Positions 26,086 through 35,264 of a stretch of DNA of 64,000 bases are shown in pieces (the stretch's first letter is position 1; every line of letters begins with the position of its first letter). This DNA is from Chitinivibrionales bacterium. GTDB lineage: Bacteria; Fibrobacterota; Chitinivibrionia; Chitinivibrionales; WJKA01. The position numbers were made by a program, and so were the translations under genes. The notes beneath the pieces are model-generated. The model had not been told where the DNA came from and searched no databases. It was given only the letters and a program-made list of their open reading frames with translations. Location: positions 1-64,000 of the forward strand of contig WJLZ01000141.1 of the NCBI GenBank assembly GCA_014728215.1. Reading direction: 5' to 3'.

Positions 26086-26967
26086 ATGACTATCAGCGCA
26101 CAGCAGGTCCGCGAATTGCGGGAAAAAACCGGCCTTGGTATGATGACCTGCAAACAGGCACTCACCGAGACGGACGGTGACATGGAGAAGGCGATCGAGA
26201 ATTTACGGAAGCAGGGCCAGGCCACAGCATCAAAACGTGCCGGCAAAGCGGCAAATGAGGGCCAGGTCTCGATTATCATCGGAGATTCGGATGCAATCAT
26301 GTTCGAAATCAATTGTGAGACCGATTTTGTAGCCCGGGGTGATGATTTTATCGCCTTGGCCGATGCTGCCTATGAAGCCATTGCTGCGGCTCGCCCAAAA
26401 AGCCTCGAAGAGGCAAAGGCGCTGAAAAGCGACAAGCTCGGTGGAATCAGTATCGAAGAGAAAGTTGTGGAACTGATGGGTAAAATCGGTGAAAAAATCA
26501 CGTTTCGCCGTTATATCTACGAAACTTGCGATTCTTCATCGGAAAAATTCTTTTCCTATATTCATGGCGGCGGTAAAATCGGTGTCCTTGTCAAAATATT
26601 GTCCGATAACGGATCAGCCCTGGCTTCGGATGCAGCGGCTTCCGTGGGTAAAGATTGTGCGATGCAGATAGCAGCATCGGTCCCACTCGGTATCAACCGG
26701 GAGAGTATCTCCCCCGAGACAGTCGAAAAAGAGAAAGAAATCTATTTTACTCAGGCAAAAAATTCCGGAAAACCCGAAAAGGTATGGGATAAAATCGTTG
26801 AAGGTAAACTGAACAAATATTTCAAGGAAGCCACTCTTTACGAGCAGGAATTCATCAAAGATACCGACAAGTCGGTTTCGCAGCGTATTGAGGAAGGCGC
26901 AAAAGAGGCCGGTGCATCTTTGAATGTTGTCTGGTTCAAACGTTTTGAACTCGGCGGCGAGGAATAG
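26086..26967 (+). CDS. tsf: Translation elongation factor Ts
   Basis: Guanine-nucleotide exchange factor for EF-Tu. The N-terminal UBA-like module (VRELREKTGLGMMTCKQAL) contains the T-x-A/G-M-x-x-C/D-K pattern. The core signature INCETDFVARGDDF is intact. Two dimerisation subdomains follow, the second with the MQIAAS segment. The length, 293 residues, is normal. An AAAGGAG site precedes the ATG. pyrH begins 5 bp downstream. Confidence 0.97.
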   Translation: MTISAQQVRELREKTGLGMMTCKQALTETDGDMEKAIENLRKQGQATASKRAGKAANEGQVSIIIGDSDAIMFEINCETDFVARGDDFIALADAAYEAIAAARPKSLEEAKALKSDKLGGISIEEKVVELMGKIGEKITFRRYIYETCDSSSEKFFSYIHGGGKIGVLVKILSDNGSALASDAAASVGKDCAMQIAASVPLGINRESISPETVEKEKEIYFTQAKNSGKPEKVWDKIVEGKLNKYFKEATLYEQEFIKDTDKSVSQRIEEGAKEAGASLNVVWFKRFELGGEE

Positions 26968-26972
26968 CCGGA

Positions 26973-27689
26973 GTGGAGCCTCGATACCGGAGCATACTGT
27001 TAAAACTAAGCGGTGAAGCCCTTGCCGGCACACGCGGCCATGGTATCGATCCCGATATTGCAGAGCACATAATTTCTGAAGTCAAGCAGGTTTACGATGC
27101 CGGTGTAAAAGTCGGCATCGTTATCGGCGGCGGGAATATCTACCGGGGTGCATCAGGCCCCATCGCCCGGACCACCGGCGATATGATGGGGATGCTTGCA
27201 ACGGTTATCAACGCCCTTGCACTCAAGGAATTTTTTTGTTCGGCAGACATTCCTGCGGTTGCTTTCAGTGCGCTCCGTATCGACAAGGCAGCCGAGTTTT
27301 TCTCTGCAGACAAAGCCCGTGCCGTCCTGAATGGCGGCTCTATCATTATCATGGCCGGTGGAACCGGAAATCCTTTTTTTACCACCGATACGGCAGCCGC
27401 ACTACGGGCCGCCGAAATAGACGCCGAAGTTATCATTAAAGCGACCCAGGTGGATGGCGTGTATGACAGTGATCCCGTGAAAAATCCCGATGCCGTCAGG
27501 TACGAGACGGTATCCTACGATGAAGCATTGCAGAAAAATCTGAAAGTCATGGATTCGACCGCTCTTTCATTCTGCAGAGACAACAGTATACCGATTGTTG
27601 TATTTAAATTATCCGATAAAGGGAAGCTTTTCAAGTTCGTTATGGGTGAGACAATCGGATCTTTAATTACGAAGGGAGTCGAAAAATGA
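26973..27689 (+). CDS. pyrH: Uridylate kinase
   Basis: Phosphorylates UMP to UDP; an amino-acid-kinase-fold hexamer, distinct from eukaryotic UMP kinase. It starts at GTG 26973. The protein has 238 residues. Visible: ILLKLSGEAL (phosphate loop), VIGGGNIYRG, TGDMMGMLATVINALALKE and ATQVDGVYDSDPVKNPDA, all standard PyrH blocks. The stop overlaps frr by 4 bp (ATGA). The tsf-pyrH-frr order is highly conserved in bacteria. Confidence 0.97.
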   Translation: MEPRYRSILLKLSGEALAGTRGHGIDPDIAEHIISEVKQVYDAGVKVGIVIGGGNIYRGASGPIARTTGDMMGMLATVINALALKEFFCSADIPAVAFSALRIDKAAEFFSADKARAVLNGGSIIIMAGGTGNPFFTTDTAAALRAAEIDAEVIIKATQVDGVYDSDPVKNPDAVRYETVSYDEALQKNLKVMDSTALSFCRDNSIPIVVFKLSDKGKLFKFVMGETIGSLITKGVEK

Positions 27690-28249
27690 GTGTAACACAA
27701 TCGATTCATTCAGAAACCCGGCAAAAGATGGAGAAAACGATCGAAAGTCTTAAGCGGGAATTTTCACATATCCGGACCGGCCGAGCCAATCCTTCGCTTT
27801 TTGATGGGATCAAAGTCGATTATTACGGTTCGATTGTTCCCCTGAATCAGGCCGGTACTATTTCGATACCTGAAGCACGGCTGGTTACGATTCAGCCCTG
27901 GGACAAGACAATGCTGCCGGTAATCGAAAAGGCGATCAAAGCCTCCGATCTTGGACTCAATCCGCAGAATGACGGGAACCAGATCCGGATACCGATACCG
28001 CCGCTTTCTGAAGAACGGCGAAAAGAGATTTTTAAAAACTGTAAAAAGATCAGCGAAGACAACAAAGTGGCTATCCGTAACGTTCGCCGCGACAGTAATG
28101 AAAAAATCAAGAAAGCTGAGAAAGACAAAGAGATTACCCAGGACGTACAGAAAAAGGCCATGGATGATATCCAGAAGCTGACTGACAGTTATATCGAAAC
28201 AATTGACAAGCAGTTGGAATTGAAAGAAAAAGAAATCATGGAAGTTTAA
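27686..28249 (+). CDS. frr: Ribosome recycling factor
   Basis: With EF-G and IF3 it splits post-termination ribosomes. It has 187 residues, the standard length. It shows the three-helix-bundle signature IRTGRANPSLFDGIKVDYYG, then the LVTIQPWDK strand, NDGNQIRIPIPPLSEERRKE and VRNVRRDSNEKIKK-like helix. A factor-independent terminator follows within 30 bp. Confidence 0.97.
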   Translation: MSVTQSIHSETRQKMEKTIESLKREFSHIRTGRANPSLFDGIKVDYYGSIVPLNQAGTISIPEARLVTIQPWDKTMLPVIEKAIKASDLGLNPQNDGNQIRIPIPPLSEERRKEIFKNCKKISEDNKVAIRNVRRDSNEKIKKAEKDKEITQDVQKKAMDDIQKLTDSYIETIDKQLELKEKEIMEV

Positions 28250-28278
28250 GCATGCACGACATATGATTTTTTTTAATT

Positions 28279-28310
28279 AACCCCTTTTTGCAAAAGGGGT
28301 TTTTTATTTT
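28279..28310 (+). terminator. Rho-independent terminator after frr
   Basis: AACCCCTTTT (28279-28288) and AAAAGGGGTT (28292-28301) form a perfect 10-bp stem with a 3-base loop. A run of T/A with TTTTTATTTT follows to 28310. It separates the translation-factor block from uppS-cdsA-dxr-rseP. Confidence 0.88.
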
Positions 28311-28387
28311 TAGCGGCAATTGTATTGTCGATCATGGAAGCTTTATATTTACTAATTACTTTAGACCGAAGAATTCGAAGATATATT

Positions 28388-29089
28388 ATGAATATTCCCC
28401 GGCACATAGGTATTATCATGGACGGCAACGGGCGGTGGGCCAAAAAACGTGGCCTTCCCCGGTATGCGGGTCATCGCGCAGGAACCGAAGCCACCCGTAA
28501 GGTTGTACGTGCCTGTGGTGAACTTGACATCTCCTATCTGACAATTTATGTTTTTTCGGCAGAAAACTGGCAGCGTCCGAAGAAGGAAGTGAATTTACTC
28601 ATGGATCTTCTGGTGGAAATGATCCGGCGGGAAGTAAAAGACCTGGATAAAAACAATGTACGGCTCCATGCGATCGGGGATCTGGCAAAGCTGCCTCCCA
28701 AATGTTCGGTGGAACTCGAAAAAGGGATAGGAAAACTTTCGACCAACACCGGTTTAAATCTGATACTGGCTATCAGTTACGGAGGGAGATCCGAGATTGT
28801 TCAGGCTGTAAAAGCATTTGCCCGGCGGGCGCAGGAACATCCGGAGATTATCGATACCCTCGATGAGAAAGAATTCAGCACCTATTTGTATACCAGCCCC
28901 TATCCCGACCCTGAACTCATCATTCGCACCGGAGGAGAAAACAGGATAAGCAATTTCCTGATCTGGCAATGTGCCTATGCGGAATTGTATATCACCGATA
29001 TTTTATGGCCTGATTTTAATAAAGACGCCTTGGTGGCGGCTCTGGATGACTTCAACAAACGAGAACGCCGTTTCGGGAAAGTCAAATAA
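28388..29089 (+). CDS. uppS: Undecaprenyl diphosphate synthase (cis-prenyltransferase)
   Basis: Adds isopentenyl units to farnesyl diphosphate to make the C55 lipid carrier of cell-wall and surface-polysaccharide synthesis. It is 233 residues from the ATG at 28388, with HIGIIMDGNGRWAKKRGLPR immediately after the start (catalytic Asp, FPP-binding loop). TIYVFSAENWQRPKKEV and ELIIRTGGENRISNFLIWQ-type C-terminal motifs (in shorter parts) are intact. Starts further upstream (28325, 28334) would add residues without family similarity. It is the first gene after the frr terminator; cdsA follows after 5 bp. Confidence 0.95.
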   Translation: MNIPRHIGIIMDGNGRWAKKRGLPRYAGHRAGTEATRKVVRACGELDISYLTIYVFSAENWQRPKKEVNLLMDLLVEMIRREVKDLDKNNVRLHAIGDLAKLPPKCSVELEKGIGKLSTNTGLNLILAISYGGRSEIVQAVKAFARRAQEHPEIIDTLDEKEFSTYLYTSPYPDPELIIRTGGENRISNFLIWQCAYAELYITDILWPDFNKDALVAALDDFNKRERRFGKVK

Positions 29090-29094
29090 TATTC

Positions 29095-30003
29095 ATGAAA
29101 AATGGGAATCTTTCAAAACGGTTATTCTTTACCTTATGGGCGATCCCGCTTGGCTGGTGGATTATTAATGCCGATTTTTCGGTAATACCGCCGGGAATGC
29201 TGGAATCGGTGCAACCCGACCTGACAATATATCCGGGCCAGATTCTCGCCATGCTTCTTATTATCCTAGGAATGTCCGAATATATCCGCATGCTGAGCAT
29301 CCGGTTTCCCCAAAACGGCTTCTGGGTGGTTTATATCTGGCTTTCTTTTCAGTTTATTTCATCTTTTTTCCCCGAGCTTGCGGTAAGCGAACGCTTCGAC
29401 ACTTTTTTGCTCCTGATGCTTGTTGCGGGGGAAGCCATGCTCTGGGGAAAAGCCACAAGCCGCTGGCAGCGGGCAAGCCTGTTATTCAGCGGGACGGTTT
29501 TTCTTTCAATTGCCGGCATATCGCTCCTGTACTTCTACCGGGAGCCCTTTCAAACCATTTTCCCCCGTCTGTATGAGCATTCCATGCTCTCGCAGCTCGG
29601 GATTATCACGATATGCGGTGCGATTTTTTTGTGCGATACCGCAGCCTATTTTGTCGGCACCTATTTCGGCAAACACCATTTCAGCAGTATCAGTCCGAAA
29701 AAAACCATTGAAGGAAGCGTTGCCGGTTTATGTACATCAATTCTCGTGGCATCTATCGGATGGTTTTTATGGGCAGGAGATAAATACCCGGCCTTCCTGG
29801 GAGTAATTTTAGGAATATTAATCGGTGTTTTTGCCCAGGCGGGTGATCTGCTTGTTTCGTTGATGAAGCGTTATTACAGGGTAAAGGATACTTCATCCAT
29901 TATACCCGGCCATGGAGGCATTCTCGACAGGTTCGACAGTGTGTTTTTTACAGCACCGGTTGTTTCGCTTTACTTCTGGATGATCGATAAAATAATCAAC
30001 TAG
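29095..30003 (+). CDS. cdsA: Phosphatidate cytidylyltransferase (CDP-diglyceride synthase)
   Basis: Makes CDP-diacylglycerol, the branch point of phospholipid synthesis. The 302-residue protein has about eight hydrophobic segments. The C-terminal family signature reads SLMKRYYRVKDTSSIIPGHG followed by GILDRFDS, matching S-x-x-K-R-x4-K-D-x5-P-G-H-G-G-x-x-D-R-x-D. The preceding ISPKKTIEGSVAG motif is also typical. It stands in the uppS-cdsA-dxr-rseP order found in many Gram-negatives. Confidence 0.95.
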   Translation: MKNGNLSKRLFFTLWAIPLGWWIINADFSVIPPGMLESVQPDLTIYPGQILAMLLIILGMSEYIRMLSIRFPQNGFWVVYIWLSFQFISSFFPELAVSERFDTFLLLMLVAGEAMLWGKATSRWQRASLLFSGTVFLSIAGISLLYFYREPFQTIFPRLYEHSMLSQLGIITICGAIFLCDTAAYFVGTYFGKHHFSSISPKKTIEGSVAGLCTSILVASIGWFLWAGDKYPAFLGVILGILIGVFAQAGDLLVSLMKRYYRVKDTSSIIPGHGGILDRFDSVFFTAPVVSLYFWMIDKIIN

Positions 30004-30051
30004 GAAAATCAGCCGGCTCAGCCGCCGGAATATAGAGGAGATGCTCGCATA

Positions 30052-31194
30052 GTGTTGAAAATTCTGCTTTTAGGCTCAACCGGTTCGATTGGAACGAGTG
30101 CATGCCGTTGCGCAGAACGATTCCATGATCATTTTGAACTGGTGGGCCTTTCGGCCAATAATAACGGAGAACGGTTAATTGACCAGATAAAAACCTTTTC
30201 TCCCAAGGCAGTCTGTATCGCCGATCCTTCTTCGGCAAAGGCTCATGAAAAGGAGATACCGTCATCGGTAGCTTTCTACTCGGACACCGAAGGATTGCTC
30301 TCCTTTGTGCGGGATCTCGATTATGATATCCTTTTAAATGCCATTGTGGGGGCAGCCGGGTTTCGTCCTACCGTAGAAGCACTCGCGCGGGGGAAACGGG
30401 TTGCCCTGGCAAACAAGGAAAGCCTGGTTATCGGCGGTGAATATATCGGGACAATTCTTTCGAGCGGCAAAGGTGAAATAATCCCGGTCGACAGCGAACA
30501 CAGCGCGATCTTCCAGTGCCTTCAGGGAGAAAAAATCGAGAATGTGGAATCGATAATCCTGACAGCATCGGGAGGCCCTTTCCGGGAACTTCCGCCCGAA
30601 CGATTCGAACAGATCACCCCCCGGGATGCCCTGAATCATCCTACCTGGGAAATGGGAGCGAAGATTACCATCGATTCGGCAACGTTGATCAATAAGGGAT
30701 TTGAAGTTATTGAGGCCCATCACCTGTTCGGTCTTCCCTACGACCGTATACGGGTTTGGATCCACCCCCAATCTGTCATACACTCCATGATTGAAATGCA
30801 TGACGGTGCAGTATTATCACAGATGGGCGTTCCGGATATGGAACTGCCGATCCAGTATGCCCTCTCCTATCCCGAGCGGATGCCCCTGGGTGAAAAGCGG
30901 CTGACCTTATCGAATTCTCAATCGCTCACCTTTACTGAGCCCGATTATGCACGATTCCCCTGTTTAAAGCTGTGCCAGGAGGCCGGAAAGGCCGGAGGGA
31001 CAGCGCCGGTGGTGTTGAATGCAGCCAATGAGATTGCAGTCCAACTTTTTTTGCAGCAAAAAATACGATTTAATGATATAGCCCGTATTATACAACAGGC
31101 TCTTGATGAGCACTACCATGAGGCCAGTCCAGTTCCGGAACGGATCGAAGAGGTGGATGCTCTCACCCGTAATGCGATAACGAAACGATATTAA
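30052..31194 (+). CDS. dxr: 1-deoxy-D-xylulose 5-phosphate reductoisomerase
   Basis: Second enzyme of the MEP isoprenoid route, which feeds UppS. It starts at GTG 30052 after a GAGGAG site. The protein has 380 residues. The NADPH fold opens with LLLGSTGSIGTSACRCAERF. The metal and substrate stretches are LANKESLVIGG, EIIPVDSEHSAIFQCLQG and TWEMGAKITIDSATLINKG, and the PQSVIHSMIEMHDG segment is also present. No gap or degeneration is visible. Confidence 0.96.
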   Translation: MLKILLLGSTGSIGTSACRCAERFHDHFELVGLSANNNGERLIDQIKTFSPKAVCIADPSSAKAHEKEIPSSVAFYSDTEGLLSFVRDLDYDILLNAIVGAAGFRPTVEALARGKRVALANKESLVIGGEYIGTILSSGKGEIIPVDSEHSAIFQCLQGEKIENVESIILTASGGPFRELPPERFEQITPRDALNHPTWEMGAKITIDSATLINKGFEVIEAHHLFGLPYDRIRVWIHPQSVIHSMIEMHDGAVLSQMGVPDMELPIQYALSYPERMPLGEKRLTLSNSQSLTFTEPDYARFPCLKLCQEAGKAGGTAPVVLNAANEIAVQLFLQQKIRFNDIARIIQQALDEHYHEASPVPERIEEVDALTRNAITKRY

Positions 31195-31216
31195 CTTTAT
31201 ACCGGGAATTGCGATA

Positions 31217-32581
31217 ATGCAGGAATTTTTGTCCCAAATATTAAGCGGTACCCAGGCTATTGTGCTGGGATTGATCATTTTAGGCATTCTGGTTTTTGTC
31301 CATGAGCTTGGTCATTTTCTTATGGCCAAATGGTGTGGAATCCGCGTTCTTGCGTTTTCCCTCGGATTCGGCAAAGCGTTTTTTAAAAAAAAGGTGGGCG
31401 AAACCGAATACCGTATAAGCATGATCCCTTTCGGCGGTTATGTTCATATGGCCGGAGAACATCCTGAAGACGACGGTGAAGGGGATCCTGCCGAATTTAA
31501 TGCAAAACCGATATGGCAGCGCGCAGCTGTTGCATTCAGCGGTCCTTTTGCCAATGTGCTCTTTTCGTTTTTTCTGGTGTGGCTGGTCTTTATCGTCGGG
31601 GTGGAGCATCCTGTATATCTCGATAAGCCGGATGTGGGATGGGTGTCGGATGGGTCTCCGGCAGCTGAAACCGGTATTCAATCAGGCGATAAAATTATTT
31701 CCATGGACGGCAACACGATCAAATCATGGAATAATATCGATGATATGTTTGCCCGACAGGAAAATGACTATGCACTGACTTTAAAGCGAAACGACAGCAC
31801 TCTAACCAGAACTCTTCGCATGCCTCCTGTAAAAGGTAGCGATATCCCCGAATACCCTTCCGGCGGTCTTTTGCCTGCCGCGCCGGCAAAAATCGGTCAG
31901 GTCTCACCCGGATCTCCTGCAGATAAGGCGGGCTTCAAGTCCGGCGATCGGGTGGTGAAAATCAACGGAGAAACAATTCATTCGTGGTACCATTTGTCGG
32001 AACTCATCTCCAAGTATGATTCCGAAAACGGCCCCATGGAATTTGTTGTTCAGCGGAACGATTCTCTGAAGGCACTTACGGTAATCCCGGAGTTCGATAA
32101 ACAGGAAGAACGGTATCTGGTTGGTATCGGTATGGGAAATATCGAAACCCGGACGATCCGGTACAGTGCTCTAAGTGCGGTTCCCAAAGCCCTTGAAAAG
32201 TGCTGGGAATATGCAACGATGATCTATACCATGGTCCGGAAACTGGTCCTTCGCGAGGTATCGGTCCGTCAGTTGGCCGGCCCGGTGGGTATCGTTCAGA
32301 TGTCCGGCGCTATTGCCCTGGCCGGGCTGATCCCCATTATGAATTTCATGGCCCTTATCGGTATCAACCTTGCGATCCTCAATCTTCTTCCGCTGATAAT
32401 TACCGACGGCGGCCTGTTGCTTTTTCTTGCTATCGAAGGAATCAGAGGCAAACCGCTCTCATTAAAATCACAACTCCTTATCAATCGTATCGCTCTTGCG
32501 GCATTTATCGTGCTTTTTATGCTGGTCACGCTGAATGATATCAGCCGGATTCCCGATCTTTTCCGTATGTTCAACAGATAA
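31217..32581 (+). CDS. rseP: Site-2 protease RseP (membrane zinc metalloprotease)
   Basis: Intramembrane protease that cleaves anti-sigma factors and leftover signal peptides. The zinc motif HELGH is at residues 29-33 inside the first membrane helix. Two PDZ domains (about 115-200 and 205-295; both with SPA and SGD/SGDR features) lie in the periplasm. The third conserved site near the C-terminus reads NLLPLIITDGG, where the usual form is NLLPIPxLDGG, so the Leu before the active-site Asp is Thr. The length of 454 residues is normal. It may be relevant that an ECF-sigma-like gene exists at 4.1 kb, but there is no direct link. Confidence 0.94.
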   Translation: MQEFLSQILSGTQAIVLGLIILGILVFVHELGHFLMAKWCGIRVLAFSLGFGKAFFKKKVGETEYRISMIPFGGYVHMAGEHPEDDGEGDPAEFNAKPIWQRAAVAFSGPFANVLFSFFLVWLVFIVGVEHPVYLDKPDVGWVSDGSPAAETGIQSGDKIISMDGNTIKSWNNIDDMFARQENDYALTLKRNDSTLTRTLRMPPVKGSDIPEYPSGGLLPAAPAKIGQVSPGSPADKAGFKSGDRVVKINGETIHSWYHLSELISKYDSENGPMEFVVQRNDSLKALTVIPEFDKQEERYLVGIGMGNIETRTIRYSALSAVPKALEKCWEYATMIYTMVRKLVLREVSVRQLAGPVGIVQMSGAIALAGLIPIMNFMALIGINLAILNLLPLIITDGGLLLFLAIEGIRGKPLSLKSQLLINRIALAAFIVLFMLVTLNDISRIPDLFRMFNR

Positions 32582-32636
32582 CGCCATTTGAAGCATTTAT
32601 AGCCCAGGTGTTGCACAATCCCCCCAAAAACTGCGG

Positions 32637-32685
32637 TTGCTTTCTTTGGATTAAAGTGATATAATTAAAACCGTAAACACGGTTA
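32637..32685 (+). promoter_or_regulatory. Candidate promoter and hairpin before the kinase gene
   Basis: TATAAT at 32660-32665 is a consensus -10. TTGCTT at 32637-32642 is a weak -35 with a 17-bp spacer. AACCGT/ACGGTT (32670-32685) form a small hairpin right at the expected start of transcription. This would let the kinase gene be expressed apart from rseP. Confidence 0.45.
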
Positions 32686-32785
32686 TCCCGTAATGGACGA
32701 TCCAGGAATATGATTGCACTATCCGGTTCAGCACTGGTCTCAAATTTCCGTCCCCAACCCCAACCGATCACAGCCGATTAGTACC

Positions 32786-34285
32786 ATGAGTATAGGTACC
32801 CTACTTCTGGCAGGAATCGACAATCCGTCCTTTGCCGATCGGCTTGGCTCTCTGGGATACAGGGTTTTTCATGTTGAGGACATCGCCTCCCTTGCAACCA
32901 TCAATTATCCATGCGACCTGGTGCTGATTGATTGCTCACTGATACCGAGCGGCACAAACCTCGAACGCCTTTACTTTCTCAACAATGCAACACCGGTTGC
33001 CGTGTGTATCGAAAACCTCGAAACGATCTCTCCGACACTCTTTAAACATCTCCGGGAGGGCACGCTCGAATGTCTTTATTACCATGAAATCGACTCGGGG
33101 CTTATTTACAGTCGCATCGATAAGATCGTGCTCTTAAAAAAAATCAATGCCGGATTCAGGAATACTCAAGAAACAATTCGGGCAAAAATGGTTTTGGAGA
33201 AGGAATTATCTCTGCGGGACAAGATCGTTGACCATCAGCGGATATTCACCGAGCATTTTATCGAATCTCTTCGTTCGGGACTTATCATTCTCGACATCTC
33301 GGGCATTACCATTCTGGTCAATGATCAGGCACGGCATCTGCTCCGACTTACCGGCAGTGATTTTACAGGAATCAACTGGACGTCCTTTATTCCCGACAGG
33401 ATCGGAAATATAATCGAACGGCTGATTCCCGACAATGCAAAGCCGTCATCAGCCTATCTTGTAGAAAAGGTTCGAATCGATGAGACCTTGCTGCAGGTTT
33501 CTGCACATACCATGGTTGAAAAAGACGGTACGCCGATCGGAATAATTATCTTTTTGCAGGATATTACCGAGCAGGAAAATATGACCTTACAGTTGTACCG
33601 GGCCGAAAAGCTTGCTACCGTCGGCACCATGCTGTCGGGGATATCCCACGAGCTTCGTAATCCCCTGTCGATTATTAGCGCCCGGGCACAGCGTGCACTC
33701 TCTGCAAAATCGATAGATTGTGAGGCGGTTCGTACTGTTTTTGAATCCATCGAACGTCAGGCAACACGATGCGCAACCATCGTCAACGACCTCCTGGATT
33801 TCACCCGCCACCGGGCAACATCACTAGCCTTTCACGCTGTCGCCGATATTCTCGATGAAGCCCTTGCTTATCTGCAATATCAGAATATTTTCCACAATAT
33901 CAACGTGGTAAAAAGGTATGAAGAAGATCTTGAGATCTATGGTGACCGCTCCCGTCTTGTTCAGGTGATGCTCAATATTATCAATAATGCTGCGGATGCT
34001 ATGGAAGGGAAGGGCATCTTAAAACTTACAACAGGCACAACAGAATCGCAATCGGTTAAAATTACGATTTCTGATACGGGACCGGGCATTGAACCGTCGA
34101 TTCAGCAAAAACTATTCGATCCCTTTTTTACGACCAAAGATCCGGGTAAGGGTACGGGGCTTGGTCTGGCAATAGTTCATAAAATAGTTGTGGAATCGGG
34201 AGGAGATATATCGCTCTGTTCACAACCGGGCAATACATCATTTACTATAACCCTGCCTTCAGGCAAAGGACATATCCATGAATGA
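32786..34285 (+). CDS. PAS-domain sensor histidine kinase with N-terminal receiver-like domain
   Basis: The 499-residue protein starts at ATG 32786; a TTG 72 bp upstream is less likely. In order: a receiver-like domain (about 1-125, DLVLIDCSLIPSG keeping the Asp), a coiled linker, a PAS domain (about 155-265, ILDISGITILVNDQARHLL), a HisKA domain with the phospho-acceptor GISHELRNPLSII (His near 287), and an HATPase domain with QVMLNIINNAADAM (N box), ISDTGPGIEP (G1) and GTGLGLAI (G2). There is no transmembrane segment, so it is cytoplasmic. The next gene, overlapping by 8 bp, is its likely partner regulator. Confidence 0.9.
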   Translation: MSIGTLLLAGIDNPSFADRLGSLGYRVFHVEDIASLATINYPCDLVLIDCSLIPSGTNLERLYFLNNATPVAVCIENLETISPTLFKHLREGTLECLYYHEIDSGLIYSRIDKIVLLKKINAGFRNTQETIRAKMVLEKELSLRDKIVDHQRIFTEHFIESLRSGLIILDISGITILVNDQARHLLRLTGSDFTGINWTSFIPDRIGNIIERLIPDNAKPSSAYLVEKVRIDETLLQVSAHTMVEKDGTPIGIIIFLQDITEQENMTLQLYRAEKLATVGTMLSGISHELRNPLSIISARAQRALSAKSIDCEAVRTVFESIERQATRCATIVNDLLDFTRHRATSLAFHAVADILDEALAYLQYQNIFHNINVVKRYEEDLEIYGDRSRLVQVMLNIINNAADAMEGKGILKLTTGTTESQSVKITISDTGPGIEPSIQQKLFDPFFTTKDPGKGTGLGLAIVHKIVVESGGDISLCSQPGNTSFTITLPSGKGHIHE

Positions 34286-35186
34286 GAAAATACTGCTTGT
34301 GGATGATGAGCCGGATATGCTCGATATACTCAAGGAGTTTTTAACCGAGAAAGGGTATATGGTCAGTTGTGCAGGTAATGCCGATGCTGCCCTTGCCGTG
34401 ATGAGCAAAGAACCGTTCGATCTTCTCCTTTCGGATATCAATATGCCGTGGAAAAAAGGATTCGATCTCTTGAATGAGGCCTCATCGCACTACCCCAGAC
34501 TGAAAACCGCGCTTATTACCGCCTATGATGTACGTGATTATATCAGGCTGGCACGGGATCATAACGTAGGAAATATTATCGCCAAAACCACTCCTTTCAA
34601 TTTTGCCGAGGTCGAGCTTTTAATAAGGAATATTCTCAGCGAAGAAGTTTTCGGATTAGAACGATATATCGGCGGTGAAATCACAACAAAGCACATTGCC
34701 GAGTCCGGACAGATCGAGCCGGTACTCAATACCATCGTTGATGCAATGCCCGAGCCTCGTCACAAGCGAAAATTCCGCCAGGCAACCGGTGAGATTTTAA
34801 TCAATGCCGTCTACTATGGGGCTAAAAAGGAACAGGGCGACAAAAAAAGTGAGTGGAAACTGGATGTCACTCTCAAACCCGATGAAGAAGTGATTGTGAG
34901 TTGGGGTATAGACTCCGAAAAAGCCGGTGTTGCAGTACGGGATCAAAAAGGGAGGCTTGAAAAGAATGAAGTACTCTACTGGCTCGAACGCAATACGACA
35001 AAAGGTGAAGACGGAATTTCGCTTGGCCTGTTCGACCAACATGGAAAAGGCCTGTATATCTCCCGCGAAACGATCGACCGGTTTATTATCAACATAAAAA
35101 AGAACAGCATGACCGAGATAGTCATGCTCAATTACAAGGAAAACCTCTACGATGGATTCCGCCCCCTGTGGATACATGAGTTTTAG
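34278..35186 (+). CDS. Response regulator with RsbW-like ATPase output
   Basis: The 302-residue protein has an N-terminal receiver domain (about 3-125): ILLVDDEPD acidic pair, phospho-acceptor Asp near residue 53 in LLLSDINMP, then LITAYD and IIAKTTPF. The C-terminal half (about 150-290) carries an HATPase_c_2-like fold: ATGEILINAVYYG (N box), AGVAVRDQKGRL (G1 with Asp) and HGKGLYISRETID (G2). This is the layout of RsbW/SpoIIAB-type serine kinases or anti-sigma factors rather than a DNA-binding output. So phosphorylation probably controls a partner-switching step. It overlaps the kinase gene by 8 bp. Confidence 0.88.
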   Translation: MNEKILLVDDEPDMLDILKEFLTEKGYMVSCAGNADAALAVMSKEPFDLLLSDINMPWKKGFDLLNEASSHYPRLKTALITAYDVRDYIRLARDHNVGNIIAKTTPFNFAEVELLIRNILSEEVFGLERYIGGEITTKHIAESGQIEPVLNTIVDAMPEPRHKRKFRQATGEILINAVYYGAKKEQGDKKSEWKLDVTLKPDEEVIVSWGIDSEKAGVAVRDQKGRLEKNEVLYWLERNTTKGEDGISLGLFDQHGKGLYISRETIDRFIINIKKNSMTEIVMLNYKENLYDGFRPLWIHEF

Positions 35187-35198
35187 GAAGATTTGGAT

Positions 35199-35258
35199 GA
35201 TGGAGTAATGGAGGAATAAGCTAAGAATACTCCTCATCAATCATTCCATCCTCCCATT
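35199..35258. repeat. Octamer repeat and inverted copies between convergent genes
   Basis: The 15-base word at 35199-35213 (GATGGAGTAATGGAG) recurs exactly at 58952-58966. Its first part is two TRATGGAG-type octamers. Related sequence in inverse orientation (ATTCCATCCTCCCATT, about 35243-35258) makes an imperfect hairpin across the 78-bp gap between the regulator and the NSS transporter, which could end transcription from both sides. Confidence 0.45.
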
Positions 35259-35264
35259 TTTTTC

